64,000 bases of DNA. Source: Gimesia aquarii. Lineage in GTDB: Bacteria; Planctomycetota; Planctomycetia; Planctomycetales; Planctomycetaceae. Made by a program: the position numbers and the translations under genes. Under the pieces are notes generated by a model, which was given only the letters and a program-made list of their open reading frames with translations, was not told the DNA's origin and made no database searches. The stretch lies in contig NZ_CP037422.1 of NCBI RefSeq assembly GCF_007748175.1, positions 248,001 through 312,000 of the forward strand, read 5' to 3'. Positions 38,410-46,457 of the stretch are shown in pieces (position 1 is the stretch's first letter; every line of letters starts with the position of its first letter).

Positions 38410-39879
38410 ATGACCGAAAAAATCCAATACGAAGAGCAGCCGTTGGTGAAAACGAAAATCATTGCCACAGTCGGGCCGGCCAGTGATTCACGTGATATGC
38501 TTCGCCGTTTAATCATTGCCGGTGTTGATTTATTTCGACTGAACTTTGCTCATGGCACACATGATTGGTTGTCAGGGATTGTCAATAACATTCATGAACT
38601 CTCTGACGAAATGGGAAAACCGGTTGGAATTTTAGGTGATTTATCAGGGCCGAAAATTCGTCTCGGAGTGTTACCGGGAGACGAAATCACTTGTCGGCAT
38701 GACATGCGTTTTCGCTTCATTCGTGGCATTGAGACCAACAATCCACAAGAGTTGACATGCACTTACGAACCTTTGATCGAAGATTTGCGAGTCGGAGACC
38801 CCGTTTTGTTAACGGACGGCATGGTTGCTATGCGCGTGGTTGAAAAACCGGACGATGGACAGTCTGTTGTTTGTATCGTTGAGCGAGAAGGAATCATTCG
38901 TAGCAAACAAGGGGTAAATTTACCTGGGGTTCAACTTAGTACTCCTAGTCTGACGGAAAAAGATATTAAAGATCTTGCCTGGGCTGTTGAGCATAGTCTT
39001 GACTATGTTGGTCTCAGTTTTGTACGTTCCGCAGATGATATCACACATTTAAATGAGGAAATCGATAAGCTGGAACCTGAGAATCGTCCGCATATCGTTG
39101 CCAAAATCGAAAAGATTGAAGCGGTCAGTGATATCGAACAGATTCTCAAGCTGACTGATGCTGTTATGGTTGCGCGCGGCGATTTGGGAGTGGAAGTCGA
39201 CATCGAGCGTGTTCCCATAATTCAGAAACGCATCATACATCTCTGTAATCAATACCGCGTGCCTGTGATCACTGCCACGCAGATGCTGGACAGCATGCAG
39301 TTTAATACCTTTCCTACTCGTGCTGAGGCCAGCGATGTGGCAAACGCTGTTCTGGATGGTAGTGATGCTGTTATGCTTTCGGGTGAGACAGCCGTGGGTG
39401 TCAGTCCGCTGTCTGCTGTGGAAATGATGAGTCGCATCGTTCGAGAAGCAGCCCGCATTCTTTCTTCCAGTTTGCATTCAGAAGAAACGACGAGCAATCG
39501 ACGATTACATGCTCGCGAAGTGACAGAAGCTGTGACACTCGGCGCCGGTATCACAGCAGAAAAGCTAGATGCTGATTTGATGGTAACCTGCACGCATGAA
39601 GGCAAAACCGCGATGGCACTTTCCAAACAGCGACGGGCTGTGCCAACGGTCGCCTTGACTGATCGTCGGGCTACGGCGCGCCGCATTACCCTTTATTGGG
39701 GCGTGACATCTCTCTTGACGGATGTGGTCGATAAGTCGCCTCAAGAAATTCTAAAATATATTGCCAATTACGGCAAAAAAAATGGCTTCCTTTCACAGGG
39801 GAGCCAGATAGTATTGATTTCGGGAACGGACTGGTCTTCATTGGGGCACGATATGCTCTTGGTCCACGAAGTGAAATAA
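38410..39879 (+). CDS. pyk: Pyruvate kinase
   Basis: This 489-residue glycolytic enzyme converts phosphoenolpyruvate and ADP to pyruvate and ATP. KTKIIATVGPASDS opens the TIM barrel. The catalytic signature is IVAKIEKIEAVSDIEQIL with the active-site Lys, followed by MVARGDLGVEV and the monovalent-cation-site segment TATQMLDSM. A B domain and the C-terminal allosteric domain (VTCTHEGKTA through GTDWSSLGHDML) are present. Its length fits the standard bacterial type. It stands alone after the thioredoxin gene. Confidence 0.97.
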   Translation: MTEKIQYEEQPLVKTKIIATVGPASDSRDMLRRLIIAGVDLFRLNFAHGTHDWLSGIVNNIHELSDEMGKPVGILGDLSGPKIRLGVLPGDEITCRHDMRFRFIRGIETNNPQELTCTYEPLIEDLRVGDPVLLTDGMVAMRVVEKPDDGQSVVCIVEREGIIRSKQGVNLPGVQLSTPSLTEKDIKDLAWAVEHSLDYVGLSFVRSADDITHLNEEIDKLEPENRPHIVAKIEKIEAVSDIEQILKLTDAVMVARGDLGVEVDIERVPIIQKRIIHLCNQYRVPVITATQMLDSMQFNTFPTRAEASDVANAVLDGSDAVMLSGETAVGVSPLSAVEMMSRIVREAARILSSSLHSEETTSNRRLHAREVTEAVTLGAGITAEKLDADLMVTCTHEGKTAMALSKQRRAVPTVALTDRRATARRITLYWGVTSLLTDVVDKSPQEILKYIANYGKKNGFLSQGSQIVLISGTDWSSLGHDMLLVHEVK

Positions 39880-39914
39880 ATTTTACAAGCACTGTTTAAA
39901 CAGCTGAGGTTACC

Positions 39915-41225
39915 ATGCTGCAAAAACTGACTCTGATTTTAACAATGTTGTGTTTCAGTCTAATCACGCAAATTGGTTTCAGCGACGATTGGCCGCAATG
40001 GGGTGGTCCCCAACAAGATCTCGTCTGGCGGGAAACCGGGATCGTGAAAACTCTTCCCACGTCCGGCTTGCTCCCCCGTGTTTGGTCGGCTTCTCTCGGT
40101 GAAGGTTATTCCGGGCCTGCTGTTGCAGAAGTGAATTCCCGCTGGTGTGTATTTGTCACAGATCGCATATTTAAACAGCGTGTGAGTTATGAACGGGTCC
40201 AGTGCCTCGACGCGGAGTCCGGAAAGCAAATCTGGGAATATGAATATCCTGTCGAGTATTCTGTCAGTTATCCTGCTGGCCCACGATCTACACCGGTGAT
40301 CGACTCTAATCGTGTCTATACACTCGGTGCACAAGGCCATTTATTCTGCTTTGACGCACAAAATGGCAAGGTGCTCTGGAGCAAAAACTTTGTTGAAGAT
40401 TATGGTACCAGGCTCCCAATCTGGGGAATGGTAGCTTCACCACTGATTGATGGAAAACAGCTCATTATGCTCGTTGGTGGTAAACAGAATTCGCTTGTAG
40501 TCAGTTTTGATAAGGCAAGCGGTAAAGAACTCTGGCGTTCACTCAGTGATCCCACTGTCGGTTATGCACCACCGACCATCTTTGAGTTTGGTGGGAAACG
40601 AGAACTGATTGTCTGGCATCCAACGGCCGTTTCTGCGTTAGAACCGGAAACCGGTAAACTCATCTGGGAGGTTCCTTATGGTGTTCGCTCTGGACTCAGT
40701 ATTGCAACTCCTCGGAAAGTAGGTAACCGCCTTTTTGTCGCCAGTTTTTATAATGGTCCCCGTATGATTGAAGTCTCTGATGATGGGAAGAACGCCAAGA
40801 TTGTATGGTCAGGAAACAGTGACAGTGAAAAAAATACCGATGGTTTGCATCCCATCATGATGACTCCCGTTTTCAATGGGGCCCATATCTACGGCGTTTG
40901 CAGCTATGGTCAACTAAGGTGTCTCGATGCGAGTAATGGCCGACGTCTCTGGGAAACTGAAAAAGCGACCGGTAAGGGGCGCTGGTGGAATGCATTCATT
41001 ATCCCGCATGAAGATCGCTACTTTTTACACAATGAACAAGGTGATTTAATTATTGCTAATTTGACTCCAAAGGGCTATGAAGAAATCAGCCGCGCCAAAT
41101 TGATTGAACCCACGCGTCGCGTTCAACGCAGAATGACTATCTGGTCTCACCCAGCCTTTGCTTTAAAAAGTGTCTTCGCCAGGAATGATAAAGAGATCGT
41201 GAGAGTGGATCTATCGGCAAAGTAG
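39915..41225 (+). CDS. Secreted PQQ-like beta-propeller repeat protein
   Basis: This 436-residue protein has a signal peptide (about 1-23) and a beta-propeller built from PQQ-like repeats. Repeats show the W-containing pattern WPQWGGPQQD, GKQIWEYEYP, GKVLWSKNF, GKELWRSL, GKLIWEVPYG and GRRLWETEKA, giving at least six blades. Such planctomycete proteins are usually annotated as PQQ-binding or outer-membrane assembly-like, but typical PQQ-dehydrogenase cofactor residues are not evident. It probably serves as a periplasmic binding or scaffold protein; the partner is unknown. Confidence 0.88.
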   Translation: MLQKLTLILTMLCFSLITQIGFSDDWPQWGGPQQDLVWRETGIVKTLPTSGLLPRVWSASLGEGYSGPAVAEVNSRWCVFVTDRIFKQRVSYERVQCLDAESGKQIWEYEYPVEYSVSYPAGPRSTPVIDSNRVYTLGAQGHLFCFDAQNGKVLWSKNFVEDYGTRLPIWGMVASPLIDGKQLIMLVGGKQNSLVVSFDKASGKELWRSLSDPTVGYAPPTIFEFGGKRELIVWHPTAVSALEPETGKLIWEVPYGVRSGLSIATPRKVGNRLFVASFYNGPRMIEVSDDGKNAKIVWSGNSDSEKNTDGLHPIMMTPVFNGAHIYGVCSYGQLRCLDASNGRRLWETEKATGKGRWWNAFIIPHEDRYFLHNEQGDLIIANLTPKGYEEISRAKLIEPTRRVQRRMTIWSHPAFALKSVFARNDKEIVRVDLSAK

Positions 41226-41397
41226 AATGACTGAGAAAATACAGACAAGGAATTGTCAAAAGTTTGCACGGCAGCCCCTCTCAGAGTCGAAACAGTCGAT
41301 CATTAACGTTAGTCTATTATTTGAACGATCTGTTTGTCATTAACTAATTCAATTTGATATGTGTAAGCATAGCACCCTCTATTGAGAGCAAATCACT

Positions 41398-42468
41398 ATG
41401 TCGTTGGATCATTTTGCGCCTCCTCAGGATCGATCCCAGGAAGTTCTGATTCCCCTGGAACCGCTTAAGGAATTACTTGTCAAAATTTTTGTGCGGATGG
41501 GGATGTTTGAAGTTGAGGCAGAGGTTGTAGCAGACCGATTGATTGAAGCCGATCTGCGTGGCATACATTCGCATGGGAGCCGTACAGCAGAGCGTTATCT
41601 TGAAGCGATGGATATGGGTGATATCGATCCTCGTGCACAAATTTTAACAACCATTGAAACTCCTGCGATTGCTGTTTTGGATGGTAGTAATGCCATGGGG
41701 CATGTTGCCGCAACACGTGCGATGGAATTGGCGATTAAAAAAGCGTCTGAAGTAGGTACGGGAACCGTTACCGTTCACAACAGCCATCATTTTGGGGCCG
41801 CTGCCGTTTATGTGTTAATGGCGGTCGAAGCTGGTATGATTGGTTATTGCACGACAAATACTGGTAGAGCGACCGTGGCCGCTCATGGAAGTACACAAGG
41901 AGCTACTGCGAATAACGCCATTTCCTGGGGAGTTCCCACAAGAGAAGGGGCTCCATTTGTATTGGATATGGCTTGCGCCAAAACCTCATGGGGAAAGCTG
42001 GATACACTGGCCATCTATGGTTTACCGATCCCACCCGGTTATGCTCTGGATCAGGAGGGCAATGAAACGACTGATACGACAGCAGCCAAAACGCTTCTCC
42101 CCGCAGCTGGGCCCCGTGGATATGGATTAGCTATGATCAGCTCGATTCTTACCGGTGCGTTGACTGGAGGGAGGCTGCCTATCAACAAAACAAAAGCCCC
42201 TGAGATCGAAGGATCAGAACATTTTTTCTATGTGATTGACCTTAAACAATTTGTTTCAGAAGAGCGATTTCATGAAGAACTGAATTCTGCGTCAGAAGCC
42301 ATTCGCCAGTTGAGCCCTGCTGAAGAACATGACCGGGTCAGGTTACCTGGAGAATTGGAGTGGGAACAGACTGAGCGTGTACTTAAAGAAGGCTTGCATG
42401 TCCATCAAGACCATGCCACTCTATTGAAAGAGCTAGCTAAACGTGTGAATTATGAGGTTCCCTGGTGA
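41398..42468 (+). CDS. Ldh-family (malate/L-lactate/ureidoglycolate-type) NAD(P)-dependent dehydrogenase
   Basis: This 356-residue protein is a member of the MDH2/LDH2 family, unrelated in fold to classical malate dehydrogenase. Family features include ADLRGIHSHGS, the catalytic-site His in TVHNSHHFGAAAVY, TTNTGRATVAAHGS and the NAD-binding NNAISWGVPTREGAPFVLDMA segment, followed by GPRGYGLAMI. Members reduce 2-oxo acids, ureidoglycolate or sugar-derived keto acids. The substrate cannot be assigned here. It is cytoplasmic, with no signal peptide, and is followed 55 bp later by a secreted thioredoxin gene. Confidence 0.92.
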   Translation: MSLDHFAPPQDRSQEVLIPLEPLKELLVKIFVRMGMFEVEAEVVADRLIEADLRGIHSHGSRTAERYLEAMDMGDIDPRAQILTTIETPAIAVLDGSNAMGHVAATRAMELAIKKASEVGTGTVTVHNSHHFGAAAVYVLMAVEAGMIGYCTTNTGRATVAAHGSTQGATANNAISWGVPTREGAPFVLDMACAKTSWGKLDTLAIYGLPIPPGYALDQEGNETTDTTAAKTLLPAAGPRGYGLAMISSILTGALTGGRLPINKTKAPEIEGSEHFFYVIDLKQFVSEERFHEELNSASEAIRQLSPAEEHDRVRLPGELEWEQTERVLKEGLHVHQDHATLLKELAKRVNYEVPW

Positions 42469-42523
42469 TCAGTGTATCTTGTATTAGAACGACTTTTGTC
42501 TGATTTATTTCTCGAGGTTGGAA

Positions 42524-43165
42524 ATGATAGCTGCTTCACGACAGTTTGTTTCACTTCTGTTGATTTCAATTTGTTTCATTTGCTCATCAAACGCAGAATT
42601 ATTTGCGGGTAAATATAATCCTGTGCTCAGTGTGGGAGATCAGGCTCCTGCCTGGAACAAACTGCCTGCTACCGATGGGAAGTTGTATTCCAGCGATTCA
42701 TTTAAGAACAAAGAGGTATTGGTGATCGCGTTTACCTGCAACAGCTGTCCTTATGCCGTTGACTACGAAGACCGACTGAATCGCTTGGCCCAAAAGTACG
42801 CAGCCAAAGATTCTCCGGTCGCGGTCATTGCAGTTAATGTGAATCTGGTCCCCGCAGACAGTCTGGAGAAGATGAAAGAACAGGCCGAAAAAAAACAATT
42901 CGTATTCCCCTACTTATTTGATGCATCTCAAAAAATCGGACAGGAATTCGGAGCCACCCGCACACCTGAATTTTTTGTTTTAAACAAAGCGCGGAACGTC
43001 ATCTACATGGGAGCTATGGATGACGCTACCGACGCCAGCAAGGTTAAAAAACAATATGTCTCATTGGCCATCGAGGCTGCTTTAAAGGGGAAGGAGCCGG
43101 AAATGAAGGAAACCATTGCGATTGGCTGCAATGTTCGTTACAAACGCATTCGTAGAAAAAATTAG
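42524..43165 (+). CDS. Secreted thioredoxin-family protein (AhpC/TSA-Redoxin type)
   Basis: The protein has 213 residues from ATG 42524, chosen because GAGG at 42514-42517 is 6 bases away. A signal peptide (about 1-27) is followed by a thioredoxin fold beginning [15 protein letters not shown], and the redox motif [16 protein letters not shown] with a CxxC pair. The C-terminus ends with GCNVRYKRI, where the Cys is typical of this planctomycete subfamily. It probably acts as an extracytoplasmic thiol reductase. It is separated by 34 bp from the DNA methyltransferase start at 43200. Confidence 0.9.
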   Translation: MIAASRQFVSLLLISICFICSSNAELFAGKYNPVLSVGDQAPAWNKLPATDGKLYSSDSFKNKEVLVIAFTCNSCPYAVDYEDRLNRLAQKYAAKDSPVAVIAVNVNLVPADSLEKMKEQAEKKQFVFPYLFDASQKIGQEFGATRTPEFFVLNKARNVIYMGAMDDATDASKVKKQYVSLAIEAALKGKEPEMKETIAIGCNVRYKRIRRKN

Positions 43166-43199
43166 TGATTCTAAAATTCCGCAGTCATCATTACCGCAC

Positions 43200-44147
43200 A
43201 TGTCAAACATCAATCAGATACATATTCAGGACTGCATTGAAGGTATGCAGGAACTCGAAGCGGAGTCCATTGATTTGGCATTCGCTGATCCTCCCTTCAA
43301 TATCGGCTATGAATATGATCAGTATGAAGATCGTCTTGAAAGCGAACAGTACCTCGATTGGTGTTCGCTCTGGATATCTGAAGTTGTTCGATTATTAAAG
43401 CCGGATGGAACGTTCTGGCTGGCTATTGGTGATGAATATGCTGCTGAACTCAAAGTCATGATGCAGCGTGAATTGGGATTGACCTGTCGCAGTTGGGTTA
43501 TCTGGTATTATACTTTTGGAGTCAATTGTAAAAATAAGTTTAGTCGTTCGCATGCGCACTTATTTCACATGGTCAAAGATTCCAAGCGATTTACGTTCAA
43601 TGCCGATAATCCTTCGATTCGAATTCCCTCTGCTCGTCAACTCGTCTATGGTGATAAGCGGGCCAATCCCAATGGACGGCTTCCCGATGATACCTGGATT
43701 TTAAGGCCACAAGATATTCCCGAGAGTTTTCAAGCTGACGAGGATACTTGGTATTTTCCTCGTATCAATGGGACATTTAAAGAACGTCAAGGCTGGCACG
43801 GCTGTCAAATGCCGGAACAACTCTTAGGCCGCATCATTCGAGCCTGCTCGCATCCGGAAGAAGTTGTACTTGATCCTTTTTCTGGTAGCGGGACTACGCT
43901 GGCTGTTGCCAAAAAGTTAGACCGCCAGTTTATTGGTTTTGAGCTTTCGGAAGAATATGGCGCGCGAGCTCAACAACGTCTGGCTGAAATTGTGGTGGGA
44001 CAACCTCTGGATGGTCAGGAGAATCCTCTAGTCAGCGCCCCTTCTACTAAAAATGGGAAACGTCTCAACAACCAAGAGTCGGAAACAGCCACGAAAAAGA
44101 GTTCTTCTAAGAGTAAGCAAAATCCTCGACAGAAGAAATTGCTCTAA
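43200..44147 (+). CDS. Orphan beta-class DNA adenine or N4-cytosine methyltransferase
   Basis: The protein has 315 residues from ATG 43200; an earlier in-frame ATG at 43116 would overlap the thioredoxin gene by 50 bp and adds nothing conserved. ADPPFNIG near residue 30 is catalytic motif IV (DPPF) and [13 protein letters not shown] near residue 230 is SAM-binding motif I, an order that marks the beta class, as in CcrM. No restriction endonuclease or specificity subunit is nearby, so it is an orphan methyltransferase, possibly epigenetic. The Lys/Ser-rich tail (about 285-315) is disordered. Whether the product is m6A or m4C cannot be told by eye. Confidence 0.9.
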   Translation: MSNINQIHIQDCIEGMQELEAESIDLAFADPPFNIGYEYDQYEDRLESEQYLDWCSLWISEVVRLLKPDGTFWLAIGDEYAAELKVMMQRELGLTCRSWVIWYYTFGVNCKNKFSRSHAHLFHMVKDSKRFTFNADNPSIRIPSARQLVYGDKRANPNGRLPDDTWILRPQDIPESFQADEDTWYFPRINGTFKERQGWHGCQMPEQLLGRIIRACSHPEEVVLDPFSGSGTTLAVAKKLDRQFIGFELSEEYGARAQQRLAEIVVGQPLDGQENPLVSAPSTKNGKRLNNQESETATKKSSSKSKQNPRQKKLL

Positions 44148-44473
44148 TCTATATACTTGCTCAGCACCACTTTGAGCTAATGGCTTTGTGGTTATGACTC
44201 TTTGATTAATCTCCGCTCACTCGATTTGTCACTTCAGATGGCATGAAAGATGCCTTTTCTAAGAAAAGCTGTCTGAATTCCTGAAATCACACGTCTTTCC
44301 CTCGATATGTTGCTCAAAAACCACAGGGATTTGTTGATTGCGTTGATTAAAGTCCACATATTCTTTGCATTCTTTAGCTTCCCTCAGGCTGTCTGATAAA
44401 AAGGATCGAAACGGCCTTGCCGGTTAGTTAGAATGTACAAATCAATTCACAATTAACTTTTTTACGAATATTA
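44148..44473. other. Intergenic region between DNA methyltransferase and SecA-like genes
   Basis: This 326-bp region contains the candidate terminator at 44240-44260 and otherwise AT-rich sequence before the SecA-like gene. No clear promoter hexamer pair or ribosome binding site was found near the GTG cluster at 44474-44488, so the downstream start is uncertain. Confidence 0.5.
44240..44260 (+). terminator. Candidate intrinsic terminator after the DNA methyltransferase gene
   Basis: GGCAT (44240-44244) pairs with ATGCC (44250-44254) around GAAAG, directly followed by TTTTCT. The stem is only 5 bp and lies 93 bp after the stop codon, so termination may be weak. Confidence 0.4.
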
Positions 44474-46441
44474 GTGGTTATTGTGGTGAATTTCATCAGC
44501 TCACTCACTGAACGGCTTCGCGTATTTCTCCTGACCGGAGAAAATGAAATTCCTGCACCCTGGTGGGATATCATTGAGCAGATTCAAATCCTGCAAGAGG
44601 GTCTCTCATCCTACTCCGATTCTCAGCTTTTTGACGAATGGCATTCACTTCGCTATCGTGCACAAAGTGGTGAATCGCTTACAAAAATAATGCCAGAAGC
44701 CTTTGCCGTTGTCAGTGAGCAAATGAAAAGGCACCTGGGTATGACACCTTATTCAGTGCAATATTTGGGTGCGTTTGCCATGCATGAAGGCGCGATTGCT
44801 GAAATGCAGACGGGCGAAGGTAAGACTTTGACTGCTGCATTAACGCTTTGTTTGAATGCGCTACTCGATCATGGAATTCATATTGCAACGGCCAATGATT
44901 ATCTCGCCAAGCGCGATGCTAATTGGTTAAGTCCTGTCTATCACTCACTGGGAATGACAGTGGGAGTAATAACAACTACCTCTTCGCTATCAGAGCGCCA
45001 GGCCGCATATGAGTGTGACATTACTTATGGAACTGCGCGAGAATTTGGCTTTGATTACTTACGAGATCTGCTTGCTTCTCCGGAGTTTGATACAATTATC
45101 TCTTCTCGACGTCGGCAGTTATTCGGCCAGCGAGATCAACAAAGAGAACAACAGTTTTTGAATTCTCGTCAGCCTTACATGGTGATTATAGATGAAGCAG
45201 ACAGTATTTTGATTGATGAGGCGAGAACGCCATTGATCATAGGACAAACCAATGCAATCGAAGAAGAACAATTGGCGGTTGCCTGCGAATGGAGTGCCAA
45301 TCATGTTGGTAAACTGAAAGAAGAGGTCCATTACATTGCTCATGGACCACAGCGCGGAATGGAATTGACTGAAGCGGGGCGCCGCATTGTGCGTGAAATG
45401 TTATTACAGCATGATGCGCCTTCTGGCCTTGATACAGGAACTGCTTATCTTTCATCAGAACGAGCATTACGGGTTCAGAACTATTTCCAGAAGGGCCGCG
45501 ATTATGTGATCAGAGATGAAAAAGTTGCAATAGTCGATGAATTTACCGGACGTATCTCTGAAGGTCGAATGTGGCAGAATGGCATTCATCAGGCAATTGA
45601 AGCGAAAGAGGGGCTCGATATCACATCACCCACAAAAGTGGGTGCGCAAACGACGGTGCAGGAATTATTCTCGCGTTATCCAAGGAGGGCGGGTATGACG
45701 GGTACTGCAGAGTCAGCAGCCGGTGAACTAAAGAAAATCTATAATACTCCTGTGATAAAAATTCCCACGAATCTTCCTTCGAAACGTCAAGTACTCGCCG
45801 AGCAGGTGTTTTTGACAGCAGAAGAAAAATGGGCCGCCATTGTTAGTGAAACTATTGCAATGCAACGTCGAGGAAGGCCTGTGCTGATCGGTACTCGTTC
45901 TGTTAATCTGTCTAATCAATTATCAGCACAACTTTTGCAAGCAGGACTGGACCATGAAGTTTTGCACGCGTTGAATCATGAGAATGAAGCCGCCATCATT
46001 AAGCAGGCGGGACAGCCTGGTCGAATCACTGTTGCGACTAACATGGCTGGCCGTGGTACTGATATCATTCTTGACCAAGAAGTAATCAAAAGTGGTGGTT
46101 TGCATGTGATTTGTTCAGAACTACATGAATCTGCACGTATCGATCGACAATTGACGGGGCGTTCTGCACGTCAGGGAGATCCAGGTAGCGCACGAATCTT
46201 TCTATCATTCGAAGATGACATATTAACTACTGGCCTGGGAATACAAAGATCGCAGGAGCTTTATTCCACTTATCGCGAGTCCAGCCAGGACCTGAAGACA
46301 GCCGTTCGTTATTTTTATCAAGCTCAAAAACGTGTTGAAAAACACCATGAACAGCAACGAGTTGAATTGGTGGATCGCATTAATCAACGCCGTCAAACGC
46401 TTCAGCAGATGGGGCAGCACGCCAATCTCGACGTGCATTGA
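44474..46441 (+). CDS. Accessory SecA-like translocase ATPase (short SecA paralogue)
   Basis: This 655-residue protein has SecA motor motifs: AEMQTGEGKTLTA (Walker A 114-118), TANDYLAKRD, ITYGTAREFGFDYLRD, the DEAD-type IIDEADSILIDEARTPLI, VGAQTTVQELFSRYPR with GMTGTA, and VATNMAGRGTDI with DRQLTGRSARQGDPGS. The housekeeping protein is usually 830-1000 residues; here the helical wing and zinc-binding C-terminus are missing, so it is a paralogue rather than the main SecA. GTG codons at 44474, 44483 and 44486 are all possible starts, with no decisive ribosome binding site. It may export a specific substrate set. It converges with an MMPL/RND transporter gene 16 bp away. Confidence 0.92.
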   Translation: MVIVVNFISSLTERLRVFLLTGENEIPAPWWDIIEQIQILQEGLSSYSDSQLFDEWHSLRYRAQSGESLTKIMPEAFAVVSEQMKRHLGMTPYSVQYLGAFAMHEGAIAEMQTGEGKTLTAALTLCLNALLDHGIHIATANDYLAKRDANWLSPVYHSLGMTVGVITTTSSLSERQAAYECDITYGTAREFGFDYLRDLLASPEFDTIISSRRRQLFGQRDQQREQQFLNSRQPYMVIIDEADSILIDEARTPLIIGQTNAIEEEQLAVACEWSANHVGKLKEEVHYIAHGPQRGMELTEAGRRIVREMLLQHDAPSGLDTGTAYLSSERALRVQNYFQKGRDYVIRDEKVAIVDEFTGRISEGRMWQNGIHQAIEAKEGLDITSPTKVGAQTTVQELFSRYPRRAGMTGTAESAAGELKKIYNTPVIKIPTNLPSKRQVLAEQVFLTAEEKWAAIVSETIAMQRRGRPVLIGTRSVNLSNQLSAQLLQAGLDHEVLHALNHENEAAIIKQAGQPGRITVATNMAGRGTDIILDQEVIKSGGLHVICSELHESARIDRQLTGRSARQGDPGSARIFLSFEDDILTTGLGIQRSQELYSTYRESSQDLKTAVRYFYQAQKRVEKHHEQQRVELVDRINQRRQTLQQMGQHANLDVH

Positions 46442-46457
46442 CCCACTTGGCTCCAGA

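Noticed and set aside
39049-39686. Minus-strand frames of 142 and 145 codons within pyk
   Set aside because: Antisense shadows of a strongly conserved gene.
43116-43199. Extended start for the DNA methyltransferase
   Set aside because: It would overlap the thioredoxin gene by 50 bp and adds no conserved sequence.
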